From Coxiella endosymbiont of Amblyomma americanum (lineage in GTDB: Bacteria > Pseudomonadota > Gammaproteobacteria > Coxiellales > Coxiellaceae), in contig NZ_CP007541.1 of NCBI RefSeq assembly GCF_000815025.1, positions 1 to 64,000 of the forward strand: a stretch of 64,000 nucleotides of DNA, given 5' to 3'. The notes below the pieces were generated by a model. That model had not been told where the DNA came from. It worked only from the letters and a program-made list of their open reading frames with translations, and searched no databases. Positions 11,041 to 24,928 of the stretch are shown piece after piece (the first letter of the stretch is position 1; every line of letters starts with the position of its first letter). A program made the translations under genes and the position numbers.

Positions 11041-12751
11041 GAGAGCAATTTTATACGTCATTATTGCTCTTTTGGCTATTGCAATTTTCGATTCTTGGAC
11101 GCGTGATTATCCAGTGACTTTTAAAAAGAACTTAAGATCAGAAGTTGCAGTAGAGTTGAAGAATAAAAAAACATCGATAGATTATATTCCATCAGCTTTT
11201 TCTAGCAGTACTAAAAAGTTAATTAAGAATAACGTATGTAATATTTCCAAAAGAAAAACTTATAAGGAAAGTAAAAAGGATGACTTGGTGACTATTAAAA
11301 CAGACGTTTTAAAACTAGTGATTGATTCTCAGAGAGGAGACATTGTATCAGCTAAGCTAATTAAATATTTGGGATCAGCGAGAGAAAAGCAAAAACAAAA
11401 GGCAATACAAATTTTAAGCAGTGATATTAGGTGCCTTTATGTTGCGCAAAGTAACTTAATGGATTTAAAAGGGAAGATTCCTTGTCACTATACAGTAAAA
11501 AGGAACTTGTATCAGTTGACTAATAAGCAGAATAGATTGGTTATTCGATTAACAAATCGAGCGTTTGATGGCTTATACATTATAAAAACCTATACTTTCT
11601 ATCGTAATAGTTATGCAGCTCAAATTGCTTATCAAATATATAATTCCTCAAATAAGCCTTGGAAAGGAAATATATATACTCAAATTTCTCGACGAGAACC
11701 AAAAATCACACATCATCATTTTTATGTTAGGAACTATAGTGGCGCGGCCATCTCTAGTCCACAAACGCTTTACGAAAAAGTTACCTATAGAATGATGGAC
11801 AAAAAAGATTATAATTGTGCTATAAAAGGTGGTTGGATTGCCATGCAACAGCGTTATTTCTTAAGTGCTTGGATTCCTAATGACTCAGGTCTTGCTTATC
11901 GTTATTATAGTCACGTAATTCCTCTAGTTGGTACTGATAATATTTACGTTATTGGTTTTGTCAGTCCTCAAATGTGTATAGCTTCAAACAAAATAGTTAA
12001 TAGTCATATAACGTTTTATGTTGGTCCTGAGGTGGTGTCACGACTAAAAACATTGGCGCCAGGTTTAGACAGAACTGTCGATTATGGATGGTTATGGCCA
12101 ATTTCTGACTTATTATTCCGCATTATGAACGCTATACATGTCATAGTTAAAAATTGGGGATGGACCATCGTTTTAACGACAACCTTTATTAAAATTGCTT
12201 TCTATTGGTTTTCTGCAAAAAGTTTTCGATCAATGATCCGAATACATGAAATTCGGCCTCGTTTGCAAGCGCTAAAAGAGCGTTACGGCAATGATCGGAA
12301 ATCACTAAGTCAAGCTACTATAGAACTGTATCGTAAAGAAAAAATTAATCCATTAGGTGGTTATCTGCCTATGTTAATTCAGATTCCAGTTTTCATTGCT
12401 TTTTATTATGTAATTATGGAAAGTATAGAGTTAAGACAAGCACCTTTTATTTTTTGGATTCACGATTTATCTATAAAAGATCCTTATTACATTCTTCCTG
12501 TCTTAATGGGATTAAGTATGATATTACAGCAACGATTTTCACTTGTCTCTCCAGATCCTACTCCACAAAAAATAATATGGATTTTTCCTGTAGTTTTTAC
12601 TTTATTTTTTATAAATTTTCCTTCTGGACTTGTATTATATTGGTTAGTTAACAACTGTATACAAACTTTACAACAATGGTTTATTTATAGCACTTATTTA
12701 AATCAAAAAAACAGAGAAAAATTAAAAATTAGTTGTGAGCGAAAGAAGTAA
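11030..12751 (+). CDS. yidC: Membrane protein insertase YidC
   Basis: YidC inserts and folds inner-membrane proteins alone or with SecYEG; the F0 subunits encoded later in this window are typical clients. The product is 573 aa (E. coli 548): an N-terminal membrane anchor (AILYVIIALLAIAIFDSW), a periplasmic domain to about residue 340, then the conserved five-helix core with NPLGGYLPMLIQIPVFIAFYY, ELRQAPFIFWIHDLS, DPYYILPVLMG and FPSGLVLYWLVNN. The C-terminus is short and basic. It follows rnpA in the usual rpmH-rnpA-yidC-mnmE order. Confidence 0.96.
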   Translation: MEIKRAILYVIIALLAIAIFDSWTRDYPVTFKKNLRSEVAVELKNKKTSIDYIPSAFSSSTKKLIKNNVCNISKRKTYKESKKDDLVTIKTDVLKLVIDSQRGDIVSAKLIKYLGSAREKQKQKAIQILSSDIRCLYVAQSNLMDLKGKIPCHYTVKRNLYQLTNKQNRLVIRLTNRAFDGLYIIKTYTFYRNSYAAQIAYQIYNSSNKPWKGNIYTQISRREPKITHHHFYVRNYSGAAISSPQTLYEKVTYRMMDKKDYNCAIKGGWIAMQQRYFLSAWIPNDSGLAYRYYSHVIPLVGTDNIYVIGFVSPQMCIASNKIVNSHITFYVGPEVVSRLKTLAPGLDRTVDYGWLWPISDLLFRIMNAIHVIVKNWGWTIVLTTTFIKIAFYWFSAKSFRSMIRIHEIRPRLQALKERYGNDRKSLSQATIELYRKEKINPLGGYLPMLIQIPVFIAFYYVIMESIELRQAPFIFWIHDLSIKDPYYILPVLMGLSMILQQRFSLVSPDPTPQKIIWIFPVVFTLFFINFPSGLVLYWLVNNCIQTLQQWFIYSTYLNQKNREKLKISCERKK

Positions 12752-12871
12752 TAAGTTTAATCGTACTTTTTGTATTCTGGTTTCTCATTTTTCTATATTA
12801 ATCTCAAAATGTAAGAACTATAGAGTTATTTCAATAAAATATTGTGCAACAGGGATTACTGTCTTTTAGTT

Positions 12872-14233
12872 ATGATTGTATTGCATAATGAAACTATTGT
12901 TGCATTGGCAACTCCTGTAGGTCGAGGTGGAATAGGTATTATTCGAGTTTCAGGATTGAATACCCCTCTTATTGCTAAAAAAGTAATAGGTTTTATTCCA
13001 AAACCAAGATATGCTACTTTGAGCACATTTAAGGACTGTAATGGCTCTATCATTGACGAAGGGATAGCTTTATATTTTCCTAAACCACGTTCTTTTACTG
13101 GAGAGGATGTACTAGAATTACATGGACACGGAGGATCGGTAGTCATGGATCAACTATTAAAGAATATTATAAAATCAGGGGCTCGATTAGCACACCCTGG
13201 AGAGTTTTCTGAAAGAGCATTTTTAAATAAAAAAATCGATTTAGTTCAAGCTGAAGCTATTGCGGATTTAATTAATGCTACCTCAAAGCAGGCAGCGCGT
13301 TCAGCTATGCGATCTCTTCAAGGAGAATTTTCTTCGAAAATTCGAACAGTAGTAAATGATTTGATTGAAATGCGCATGCATGTCGAAACAGCTATCGACT
13401 TTCCGGAAGAAAAAATTGATTTTCTGACAAATAGTATTCTCAAAGAGAATTTAGAAAAACTATTAAAAAAAATACAGGAAATTCACAAAATAGTGCAACA
13501 AGGAGTACTTTTACAAGAAGGTATTACCGTCATGATAGCTGGAAAACCTAACGTAGGCAAATCTAGTCTTTTAAATCTACTAAGTGGAAGAGAAATAGCA
13601 ATTGTTACAAATATTCCAGGCACTACTCGAGATATCTTACATGCTTTTATTCATATTGATGGAATGCCAATTCACTTACTAGATACAGCTGGACTACAAA
13701 TCACTAAAAATATTGTAGAAAAAGAAGGTATTAGACGAACTAAAAAAGCCGTTGAACAAGTAGATCTTATTTTGCTCATGGTAGATATTACACAAGTTAC
13801 GAAAGGAAGTATTAGAGATATAATGACTGAACTTTTTTCAAAAGAGAAAAGTCATATTCCAATTACTATTGTAGAAAACAAAATTGATTTGATAGGAAAA
13901 CAACCTTCTAAAGAAAAAAGCGATTATACGCGAATTAAACTTTCAGTTAAAACTAATTCTGGTATCGAAATTTTGAAAGAACACTTAAAAGAAATTGCTG
14001 GATTCGAAACGACAAATGAAAATAGTCTTATTGCTAGAAATCGTCATTGTGATTCTATTAGAAAAAGTATTGTCTATCTGAAAAATGCATATGAGCAATT
14101 GACACGGAAGAATGTGGAACTTATAGCAGAGGAACTTTTACAAGCTCAGAAAACATTGGCAGAGATTACTGGTGAATTCTCGTCTGATGATTTGCTTAGA
14201 AAAATATTTTCTGAATTTTGCATCGGAAAATAA
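12872..14233 (+). CDS. mnmE: tRNA U34 modification GTPase MnmE
   Basis: MnmE with MnmG installs the carboxymethylaminomethyl group on wobble U34 of certain tRNAs. The product is 453 aa (E. coli 454). It has the N-terminal folate-binding domain (TIVALATPVGRGGIGIIRVSG), FTGEDVLELHGHGG, PGEFSERAFLNKKIDL, the G domain with P-loop AGKPNVGKSS, switch region NIPGTTRD and DTAGL, NKID, and the invariant C-terminal CIGK. The ATG at 12872 fits the family; the upstream TTG frame does not. mnmG follows directly, so both partners are made together. Confidence 0.96.
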   Translation: MIVLHNETIVALATPVGRGGIGIIRVSGLNTPLIAKKVIGFIPKPRYATLSTFKDCNGSIIDEGIALYFPKPRSFTGEDVLELHGHGGSVVMDQLLKNIIKSGARLAHPGEFSERAFLNKKIDLVQAEAIADLINATSKQAARSAMRSLQGEFSSKIRTVVNDLIEMRMHVETAIDFPEEKIDFLTNSILKENLEKLLKKIQEIHKIVQQGVLLQEGITVMIAGKPNVGKSSLLNLLSGREIAIVTNIPGTTRDILHAFIHIDGMPIHLLDTAGLQITKNIVEKEGIRRTKKAVEQVDLILLMVDITQVTKGSIRDIMTELFSKEKSHIPITIVENKIDLIGKQPSKEKSDYTRIKLSVKTNSGIEILKEHLKEIAGFETTNENSLIARNRHCDSIRKSIVYLKNAYEQLTRKNVELIAEELLQAQKTLAEITGEFSSDDLLRKIFSEFCIGK

Positions 14234-14272
14234 ATGTTCATTGCTTTAAACGAACCGTGTTACAATTTCCCG

Positions 14273-16156
14273 ATGCAAAGTGGTATTCGAAAATTTGACG
14301 TGATCGTAGTTGGAGGTGGGCATGCTGGCACTGAAGCGGCTCTGGCAGCTGCCCGCATAGGCGTTCAAACTCTTTTACTGACTCACAACATCGAAACACT
14401 AGGTCAAATGTCCTGTAACCCTGCGATTGGAGGGATCGGGAAAACACAATTGGTTAAAGAAATCGATGCCCTCGGTGGGATCATGGGTTACGCAGCTGAT
14501 AAATCTGGAATCCATTTTCATACTCTTAATGCAAGTAAGGGATCAGCTGTTCGTGCAACGAGAGCACAAGTTGATCGAGTACTCTATAAAACAGTGATTC
14601 GCCAAACATTAGAGAATCAAAAAAATCTTTGGTTATTCCAACAAACAGTAGTTGATCTTATTGAAAAATGTAATCAAATACACGGTATTATTACCCAAAT
14701 GGGTCAGCATTTTTATGCACCGGTGGTTATACTAACTGTAGGAACTTTTTTAGGCGGGAAAATTCATATCGGCATGAAAAATTACAGCGGAGGTCGTGTA
14801 GGTGATCTTTCTTCTATTACTCTTGCTCAAAGATTAAGAAATATGGGCTTCCGAGTGGCACGACTTAAAACAGGAACACCTCCGAGAATAGATGGACGAA
14901 CTATTAATTTTTCTCAACTTGAAGAACAAATTAGTGATCGACCTATACCGGTAATGTCATATTGTGGAAAAGTAAATGATCACCCACAGCAAGTTTCTTG
15001 TTTCATTACACATACTAATGAAAAGACTCATAGTATCATTCGTTCTGGATTAAAAACTTCGCCTGTTTTTTTAGGAACGATTCAGGGAAAAGGACCGCGA
15101 TATTGTCCTTCTATTGAAGATAAAATAGTTTTCTTTCAAAATCGCCTTTCACATCAAGTCTTTTTAGAGCCAGAAGGATTGAATACCATGGAGATTTATC
15201 CTAATGGAATTTCTACAAGTCTTGATTTTGATGTTCAATTGAATTTTATCCGCAGTATAAGAGGATTAGAAAACTGTCATATTACTCGTCCAGGTTACGC
15301 TATAGAATATGATTATTTCGATCCACGTGATTTAACTTCTTCTTTAGAGACAAAATGCTTAGCTGGACTTTATTTTGCAGGACAAATAAATGGTACTACA
15401 GGTTATGAAGAAGCAGCAGCACAGGGAATTGTTGCCGGAATTAATGCTGCTTTACGGATACAAGGACGTAAGCCTTGGATACCTGATCGTAGCGAAGCGT
15501 ATATCGGAGTTTTAATAGATGATCTTATCACTCAAGGTACTAGAGAACCATATCGCATGTTTACAAGCCGTGCAGAATACCGGTTATTATTGCGTCAAGA
15601 TAATGCTGACTTACGACTAACTGAGAAAGGAAGAGCACTGGGATGCGTAGATGACATCCGTTGGCAATCTTTTGCATCTAAAAAAGCAATGATTGTAAAT
15701 GAACAAGAAAGATTAAGGAAGTACTGGATTAGACCAAATACAGTTGTTGCAAAAGCTGTTAATACACGTTTTCAGAAAACATTAATAGAAAAAGACTGTT
15801 GTATATTGGATCTCTTACAGCGATCGGAGGTTACTTATTCTCAATTGATGAATATCAAAAGTCTAGGACCAGGAGTTTCAGACATTACGGCAGCTGAACA
15901 AATTGAGATTCAAGCAAAATACTCAGGGTATCTAACTCGACAACACAAGGAAGTTATTCGTCAGAAAAAAAACGAGGCAGCAAAAATCCCTAGCACAGTA
16001 GATTACAATGAAATTTCTGGTTTATCTAGTGAGATACGGCAAAAACTATTAGAAGTTCAGCCTTCGACAGTGGCACAAGCAAAACGTATTCCTGGTGTTA
16101 CTCCAGTAGCAGTATCTTTATTGCTTATTTATCTAAAGAAAATAGGCAGCCTGTAA
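14273..16156 (+). CDS. mnmG: tRNA U34 modification enzyme MnmG (GidA)
   Basis: This is the FAD-dependent partner of MnmE. The dinucleotide fold [17 protein letters not shown], the block [20 protein letters not shown], and [16 protein letters not shown] are textbook. The product is 627 aa (E. coli 629). I place the start at ATG 14273 ([16 protein letters not shown]), which matches the family length. The ATG at 14234, immediately after the mnmE stop, would add 13 residues and is possible. In many relatives rsmG, parA and parB follow; here a 40-bp gap leads to the convergent glmU. Confidence 0.96.
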   Translation: MQSGIRKFDVIVVGGGHAGTEAALAAARIGVQTLLLTHNIETLGQMSCNPAIGGIGKTQLVKEIDALGGIMGYAADKSGIHFHTLNASKGSAVRATRAQVDRVLYKTVIRQTLENQKNLWLFQQTVVDLIEKCNQIHGIITQMGQHFYAPVVILTVGTFLGGKIHIGMKNYSGGRVGDLSSITLAQRLRNMGFRVARLKTGTPPRIDGRTINFSQLEEQISDRPIPVMSYCGKVNDHPQQVSCFITHTNEKTHSIIRSGLKTSPVFLGTIQGKGPRYCPSIEDKIVFFQNRLSHQVFLEPEGLNTMEIYPNGISTSLDFDVQLNFIRSIRGLENCHITRPGYAIEYDYFDPRDLTSSLETKCLAGLYFAGQINGTTGYEEAAAQGIVAGINAALRIQGRKPWIPDRSEAYIGVLIDDLITQGTREPYRMFTSRAEYRLLLRQDNADLRLTEKGRALGCVDDIRWQSFASKKAMIVNEQERLRKYWIRPNTVVAKAVNTRFQKTLIEKDCCILDLLQRSEVTYSQLMNIKSLGPGVSDITAAEQIEIQAKYSGYLTRQHKEVIRQKKNEAAKIPSTVDYNEISGLSSEIRQKLLEVQPSTVAQAKRIPGVTPVAVSLLLIYLKKIGSL

Positions 16157-16196
16157 AAATACCTAATTTCTTTATTTAATCATATGGTTGGTTGGG

Positions 16197-17591
16197 TTAT
16201 GTCTTTTTTGTTATAGAAATTTTCTTTTTTGGTCGAATCCAACTTCTAATAGCGCGTTGACGTTCACGAGCTAAGATTAATTGGTGAGATGGAACATCTT
16301 TAGTAATTGTAGACCCAGCTCCGATGGTAGCTCCTTTTCCTACGATTAATGGAGCGATAAGAGAAGTATTTGACCCAATAAAAGCATTATCTTCAATTTT
16401 TGTTTCCCACTTACTTATTCCATCGTAATTGCAAGTAATAGTTCCTGCGCCAATATTAACATTTTTTCCGACAAAGGCATTACCGAGATAGGCTAAATGA
16501 TTAGCTTTACTTTTAGAGCCTAAAATTGTTTTTTTCATTTCCACAAAATTTCCCACTCTAGATCCACTTTTTAAAACGCTGCAGGGCCGAATACGAGCAA
16601 ATGGACCGATACTACAATGATCTGCAATACACGCACCTTCTATAACACTATTTGCATAAATTTCTGTATTATCGCCAATTGTAGTATTTTTTATAATAAC
16701 GTTTGGACCAAGTTTGACATTAGTTCCTACTCTAATCTCTCCTTCCAAAATAACATTAATATCAATAAAAACATCTTGACTAAGATGAACATTTTCTCCT
16801 CGAATATCAATTCGATTGGGATCAACGATTGTTACTCCAGTTAAAGCTAATTTCTTAGCTGTTAAATATTGATAATAACGTTCTAAATGCACCAGTTCCC
16901 AACGGTTATTGACTCCTTGTACTTCTTTGTAAGAAGAAGACGGATAGATACCCTTTATAGCACAACCTATTGCTACTGCTAAAGCTATTGTAGCTGTAAG
17001 ATAGTATTCTTTTTGACAATTATCATTAGTTAACTTATATAGCCAGCTTGTTAAATTCTTTGTTGAAGCAGTTAGAATACCAGAATTAATTTCGCATATT
17101 TCTCGTTGTTGATCGTTTGCGTCTTTATGTTCAACAACATTGGTGATATTTCCATTTGTATCACGAATAATACGACCAAAACCATGGGGGTCTGGCAGTT
17201 TAGCGACGACTAATCCTAACCCGTCGGAAGGTGTATTGCGCAATAAATCCATAAGTGTTTGTGAAGCAACGAGTGGAACATCTCCATATAGAACAAGAAG
17301 TTGATTTTCTCTACAACAAAAAGGGATAGCCTGTAATAAAGCGTGACCTGTTCCTAATTGTTCTTTTTGTTTAATCCAATTAACAGACAGATAGTCTAAT
17401 TGTTCTCGGACCAATGCACCATTAATGTCATCACTGTAAACGACATAAATTGCATCGGCATTTAAAGTTCGTGCAGTTCTCACTACACGCTCCAACAGTG
17501 CAATCCCTCCTAAACGATGTAAAACCTTAGGAACGCTCGACATCATGCGATCACCTTTCCCTGCTGCCAAAATAACGACATCTAATTTCAT
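16197..17591 (-). CDS. glmU: Bifunctional UDP-GlcNAc pyrophosphorylase / GlcN-1-P acetyltransferase
   Basis: GlmU makes UDP-GlcNAc, precursor of peptidoglycan and lipid A, by acetylating glucosamine-1-phosphate and coupling it to UTP. The product is 464 aa (E. coli 456). The N-terminal nucleotidyltransferase has [22 protein letters not shown] and YGDVPLV. The C-terminal left-handed beta helix has hexapeptide repeats and [20 protein letters not shown]. It lies 15 nt after atpC and probably shares its transcript. GlmS, the enzyme at the head of the same pathway, is at 51 kb. Confidence 0.96.
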   Translation of the reverse strand: MKLDVVILAAGKGDRMMSSVPKVLHRLGGIALLERVVRTARTLNADAIYVVYSDDINGALVREQLDYLSVNWIKQKEQLGTGHALLQAIPFCCRENQLLVLYGDVPLVASQTLMDLLRNTPSDGLGLVVAKLPDPHGFGRIIRDTNGNITNVVEHKDANDQQREICEINSGILTASTKNLTSWLYKLTNDNCQKEYYLTATIALAVAIGCAIKGIYPSSSYKEVQGVNNRWELVHLERYYQYLTAKKLALTGVTIVDPNRIDIRGENVHLSQDVFIDINVILEGEIRVGTNVKLGPNVIIKNTTIGDNTEIYANSVIEGACIADHCSIGPFARIRPCSVLKSGSRVGNFVEMKKTILGSKSKANHLAYLGNAFVGKNVNIGAGTITCNYDGISKWETKIEDNAFIGSNTSLIAPLIVGKGATIGAGSTITKDVPSHQLILARERQRAIRSWIRPKKKISITKKT

Positions 17592-17606
17592 AATAGAACA
17601 ATATTC

Positions 17607-18044
17607 TTATATTTTTTTATTTTTCATATATTTGTGACGCATCATTTGAATAACACGCAATTGAGCAGAGACTTCTACTAATTCTTTTATTGCAAGTGAA
17701 TATTCAATATCTGATTTTCTTTCACGTAATTTTTGTTCCGCTTTCGCTTTAACAGCAATTGCTATGGCTTCATCAAGATCATTAGCCCGAAAAATAGTAT
17801 CTGCTAAAACAGTTGCCATTTTAGGCTGAACTTCCAAGATCCCACCAGATATATAAAACATTTCTTCTTTATTATTTTCCATAGTTATGCTAATTTGTCC
17901 AGGCTTTAAAGAGGTTAGGAGTTGACAATGGCCCGGATAAATGCCTAGCTCACCCATACTGCCTGTAACGATAATTTTCTTAATGCTTCCACTAAATATA
18001 GCTTCTTTAGGTGAAACTATTTCCAATTGCATCGTCTTAGTCAT
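17607..18044 (-). CDS. atpC: ATP synthase epsilon subunit
   Basis: Epsilon is part of the F1 central stalk and regulates ATP hydrolysis. The product is 145 aa (E. coli 139): an N-terminal beta sandwich (LEIVSPKEAIFSG, GSMGELGIYPGHCQLLTSLKPG, ISGGILEVQP) and a C-terminal helical hairpin (DLDEAIAIAVKAKAEQKL). It is the last atp gene, 89 nt after atpD, and is followed by glmU. Confidence 0.95.
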   Translation of the reverse strand: MTKTMQLEIVSPKEAIFSGSIKKIIVTGSMGELGIYPGHCQLLTSLKPGQISITMENNKEEMFYISGGILEVQPKMATVLADTIFRANDLDEAIAIAVKAKAEQKLRERKSDIEYSLAIKELVEVSAQLRVIQMMRHKYMKNKKI

Positions 18045-18133
18045 GTGTTTCTATCACTTCTTATTTTAGATGAAGAACTCACTAAATTTCCTCCTTGCCT
18101 ACTTTAGGATAAACATAAAAACTAATCCAATAA

Positions 18134-20421
<2,288 letters not shown>

Positions 20422-20455
20422 AACTGTGAAAAACCTAATACTCCGACTACAATAG

Positions 20456-22000
20456 TTATATTTGGATCTTTTTAAATTCTTCCAAAACAGTTTGGATCTT
20501 TTTTTCTATTTGATTAGAATAATGTAGATGTTTGTTAATTTCATCTAATAAGTTTTGGTGTTGACTACGAAGAAAATTTAATAAAGATCTTTCCAAACTT
20601 GATATCTCTTTTAATTCTATGGCGTTTAAATAGCCATTATTCACAAAATACCATAAAATGGCCATTTCTGCGACACTTAAGGGTTGATACTGAACTTGCT
20701 TTAGTATTTCTATTACACGCTGACCATGTGCTAATTGTTTACGAGTAGTTTCATCCAAATCGGATGCAAACTGAGAAAAAGCTTCTAGTTCTCGATATTG
20801 TGCTAAAGCAATACGTAAACCACTAATCAATGCTTTAATAATCTTAGTTTGTGCAGCACCACCAACTCGAGAAACAGATAAACCGACATTAATAGCAGGA
20901 CGAATACCAGAATTAAATAAATTAACATCTAAATAAATTTGACCATCTGTAATTGATATCACATTTGTTGGAATAAACGCAGAAACATCACCTGCTTGGG
21001 TTTCAATAATAGGTAACGCTGTGAGAGAACCAGTTTTTCCTTTTATTTTTCCCTCTGTAAATTCTTCCACATAAAGTTCGTTAACGTGAGCCGATCTTTC
21101 TAATAATCTTGAATGCAAATAAAAAATATCACCAGGATAAGCTTCACGTCCGGGCGGACGACGCAATAAAAGAGATATTTGACGATATGCCCATGCCTGT
21201 TTAGTTAAATCATCGTAAATAATCAATGCATCCTGCCCACGGTCTCTAAAGTATTCTCCCATCGAACATCCTGCATAAGGAGCCAAATACTGTAAAGCAG
21301 GTGCTTCTGCAGCACTTGCATTGACAACAATAGTTTTTCTCATAACTCCGTGCTCTTCCAATTTTCGGACAACAGATACCACCGAAGATTGCTTTTGTCC
21401 AATTGCAACATAAATACATTTCACGTCAGTATTCTTTTGATTAATGATCGTATCGATAGCGATAGCGGTTTTTCCAGTTTGACGATCACCAATGATTAAT
21501 TCTCTTTGACCACGACCAATAGGAATCATCGCATCGATAGCTTTAATTCCAGTTTGTAAAGGTGTATTTACAGACTTTCGAGTAATAACTCCGGGTGCAA
21601 TTTTCTCTATTGGAGAAGTAAGAAAGGTGTTGATGGGGCCTTTACCATCAATAGGGTTACCTAAAGCATTTACCACTCGTCCTAATAAAGCTTCTCCTAC
21701 AGGGACTTCTAAAATTCGTCCTGTGCAACGGACTTTCATTCCTTCCTTTAAATGTCTATATGAACCCATTATGACTACACTGACAAAGTCACGTTCAAGA
21801 TTAAACGCCACACCTAAAGTGTGTTCTGGAAATTCGACCGTTTCTCCAAACATAACATTATATAATCCGTAAATTTGTACGATGCCATCTTTAAGATTAA
21901 TAATGATACCTTCTGTATGCTCTTCAGGCTTAATATTGAATGATTTAATGCGTGATCTAATAATTTCACTGATTTCATTTGCTCGTAATAGATTTGCCAT
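20456..22000 (-). CDS. atpA: ATP synthase alpha subunit
   Basis: This is the non-catalytic nucleotide-binding F1 subunit. It is 514 aa (E. coli 513), with [14 protein letters not shown] at the start, P-loop [42 protein letters not shown] and [23 protein letters not shown] use the ATG at 22000; an upstream TTG at 22009 overlaps the atpH stop. GAGG sits about 13 nt before the ATG. Confidence 0.97.
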   Translation of the reverse strand: MANLLRANEISEIIRSRIKSFNIKPEEHTEGIIINLKDGIVQIYGLYNVMFGETVEFPEHTLGVAFNLERDFVSVVIMGSYRHLKEGMKVRCTGRILEVPVGEALLGRVVNALGNPIDGKGPINTFLTSPIEKIAPGVITRKSVNTPLQTGIKAIDAMIPIGRGQRELIIGDRQTGKTAIAIDTIINQKNTDVKCIYVAIGQKQSSVVSVVRKLEEHGVMRKTIVVNASAAEAPALQYLAPYAGCSMGEYFRDRGQDALIIYDDLTKQAWAYRQISLLLRRPPGREAYPGDIFYLHSRLLERSAHVNELYVEEFTEGKIKGKTGSLTALPIIETQAGDVSAFIPTNVISITDGQIYLDVNLFNSGIRPAINVGLSVSRVGGAAQTKIIKALISGLRIALAQYRELEAFSQFASDLDETTRKQLAHGQRVIEILKQVQYQPLSVAEMAILWYFVNNGYLNAIELKEISSLERSLLNFLRSQHQNLLDEINKHLHYSNQIEKKIQTVLEEFKKIQI

Positions 22001-22005
22001 AAAAA

Positions 22006-22578
22006 TCAAGCCTCTTTCAAATTTTCTGATAATCGAGCTATCTTTCCTTTAATTGAACCATCCATGACCCAATCACCAACGTAAATAACACCGCCACCTA
22101 CTAAAGATTCGTCAATTGCAGTTTTTAGTTTAATTCTGGTATTAAAACGTTTTTCTAGTTTCTTCTTAATATTATTCTTCTGATTATTATTTAAGAGAAT
22201 AGCTGACACGACTGTGGCTTCCAGTATTTTTCTAGAACTATTTAATAGATTTTTGTAGAGCAGAGTAATACTAGGTAGAAGAATTAATTTTCTCTTATTT
22301 ATTAATAATCGAAGAAAATTTCCTAATTTTTCTTCTAAGAGAGAATCGGCTTCTAGCTTAATTTCACTAAGTAATTTAAGCAATATATTTTTTACCTTTT
22401 CATTCGGAATGCTTGGATTTCTAACTATTGCAATTATTGATCTGTGCTCAATTAGTATCGAAAGAACATGAAGCGTTTTTAACCAGAAATTTAATTGGCG
22501 ACTCTCCTTGGCTTCTATAAAAAGAGCCTGAGCATACGGTCTTGAAAGTGTGAAATATTGGACCACGTTAAATGTCAC
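22006..22578 (-). CDS. atpH: ATP synthase delta subunit
   Basis: Delta links F1 to the peripheral stalk. The product is 190 aa, slightly longer than the usual 177. The family is recognisable from [15 protein letters not shown] near the N-terminus and the C-terminal block [20 protein letters not shown] followed by [15 protein letters not shown]. The middle is poorly conserved, as is normal for delta. It overlaps atpF by 11 nt and ends 5 nt before atpA. Confidence 0.94.
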   Translation of the reverse strand: MTFNVVQYFTLSRPYAQALFIEAKESRQLNFWLKTLHVLSILIEHRSIIAIVRNPSIPNEKVKNILLKLLSEIKLEADSLLEEKLGNFLRLLINKRKLILLPSITLLYKNLLNSSRKILEATVVSAILLNNNQKNNIKKKLEKRFNTRIKLKTAIDESLVGGGVIYVGDWVMDGSIKGKIARLSENLKEA

Positions 22579-23038
22579 TAATTAATTCATCAAGTAAACG
22601 ATCATGACTTGCTTTATTTACTTCACGTTGTAAGATTTTTTGAGTGCTTTCTACTACAATATCGGAAACTTGTTTAAGTAATTTAATCTTTACTGTATTG
22701 TATTCTTGATCGATATCATTTTTTGCTAATTGTAAGAGTTGTGTTCTTTCTTCACGTGCTTTACTTTTAGCAACTAAAATAATGTAATTAGCGCGTTGAT
22801 GTGCTTGTTCAATTATTTTCATTGCTTGTGCTTTAGTTCTTGTTAAAGATTCTTTTTCCTTTTTTTCTGAAAGCTTAAGTTTCTTGTATCCTTTTTCTGC
22901 GGCAGCTAATCCATCCGCAATGTTCTTACGGCGTTTTTCAAGGGCTTGCATCACCGACGGCCACACGAATTTCATTGTCAGTACAATAAAAATCGCAAAA
23001 ACTAGCATTTGAATAATCAACGATGCATTAATATCCAT
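22568..23038 (-). CDS. atpF: ATP synthase F0 subunit b
   Basis: Subunit b forms the dimeric peripheral stalk. The product is 156 aa, equal to E. coli. It has one N-terminal membrane helix ([22 protein letters not shown]) followed by a long charged helix rich in K, E and A that would form the coiled-coil stator. Its position between atpE and atpH, and overlap with atpH, are standard. Confidence 0.95.
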   Translation of the reverse strand: MDINASLIIQMLVFAIFIVLTMKFVWPSVMQALEKRRKNIADGLAAAEKGYKKLKLSEKKEKESLTRTKAQAMKIIEQAHQRANYIILVAKSKAREERTQLLQLAKNDIDQEYNTVKIKLLKQVSDIVVESTQKILQREVNKASHDRLLDELISDI

Positions 23039-23083
23039 TTTGTAATAATTCTTTAAATCTCTTCTATTTTTACTTAAGCTATA

Positions 23084-24205
<1,122 letters not shown>

Positions 24206-24640
24206 TTATTTGCTATCTCTTACATTGTACTGTACGGATTTTATCATTAATGGTACAAACCAAAGTCCAAGCTGGCTACCAATATACCCAATAATAAACG
24301 GTTTAATAGAGATCGGGGTACACAAAATTGCCATAATTACCAAACTAGCACTTAACGCAAATTTAATTAACCCTTCTATATAAAAGAAATTAATCGCAAT
24401 CCTTTTTCCTACTTTAGTATTGATAATATCAAATAGACGATAGGCAAAACAGAGATTAGGTAGAAGGCAAGTTATACCCCCTAGGAACACAGACAGACCT
24501 TCCATCAATCCTCGAATCCACCACCATCCTAGGACTATGATGATAGCAGCAATCGTTTGTAGTCCTGCCAACTGATAAACAATCACACAAAAACCCTTGG
24601 TCTTTTCGTTAAAAGTACCTCTTGTACAAAACCCCACCAT
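24206..24640 (-). CDS. atpI: ATP synthase accessory protein I
   Basis: AtpI is a small four-helix inner-membrane protein at the head of the operon; in other bacteria it aids c-ring assembly or Mg2+ supply. The product is 144 aa with hydrophobic spans around residues 23-42, 48-68, 85-108 and 112-133. LGGITCLLPNLCFAYRLF matches the conserved GG-x-x-x-LPN block. The ATG at 24640 has no Shine-Dalgarno and is about 18 nt from the predicted transcription start, so a slightly later GTG is possible. Confidence 0.85.
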   Translation of the reverse strand: MVGFCTRGTFNEKTKGFCVIVYQLAGLQTIAAIIIVLGWWWIRGLMEGLSVFLGGITCLLPNLCFAYRLFDIINTKVGKRIAINFFYIEGLIKFALSASLVIMAILCTPISIKPFIIGYIGSQLGLWFVPLMIKSVQYNVRDSK

Positions 24641-24664
24641 AAAAAACGATCAAAACCACGCAAG

Positions 24665-24693
24665 ATTATATAAATTTTCTATGGTATTAGCAA
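24665..24693 (-). promoter_or_regulatory. Sigma70 promoter of the atp operon
   Basis: On the reverse strand TTGCTA (24693-24688) and a perfect TATAAT (24670-24665) are 17 bp apart, directly upstream of atpI. Transcription would start near 24658. This is the only strong promoter before the nine atp genes and glmU. Confidence 0.6.
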
Positions 24694-24784
24694 GAGCGTG
24701 TCTAAACAAATTTAGTGTTATTACTTAAGCAATCTTTAAATTTTTAATATTGGTTTACACGTTGGATAGAGCATATGTAATTAG

Positions 24785-24802
24785 GATTTATAAGTATAAA
24801 TC
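24785..24802. repeat. 18-bp palindrome between atpI and prlC
   Basis: GATTTATA and TATAAATC flank AG as a perfect inverted repeat in the 280-bp divergent region. It could be an operator or chance in AT-rich DNA. Nothing else recognisable lies in this gap apart from the promoter-like sites near each gene. Confidence 0.3.
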
Positions 24803-24928
24803 TTTATTGTTAAGTAAAGTTATTGCTCATAAAGTACAGCTCCGCTTTTTCTTAGAGTAATCAAATGCTTTTTTATAGATTTTGTTCGTGCGTTTTATTC
24901 GCTTCAAAAACGTTGTATAATGTCGCGC

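Noticed and set aside
12856-13146. 96-codon frame antisense to the mnmE start
   Set aside because: It is explained as the complement of the conserved MnmE N-terminal domain.
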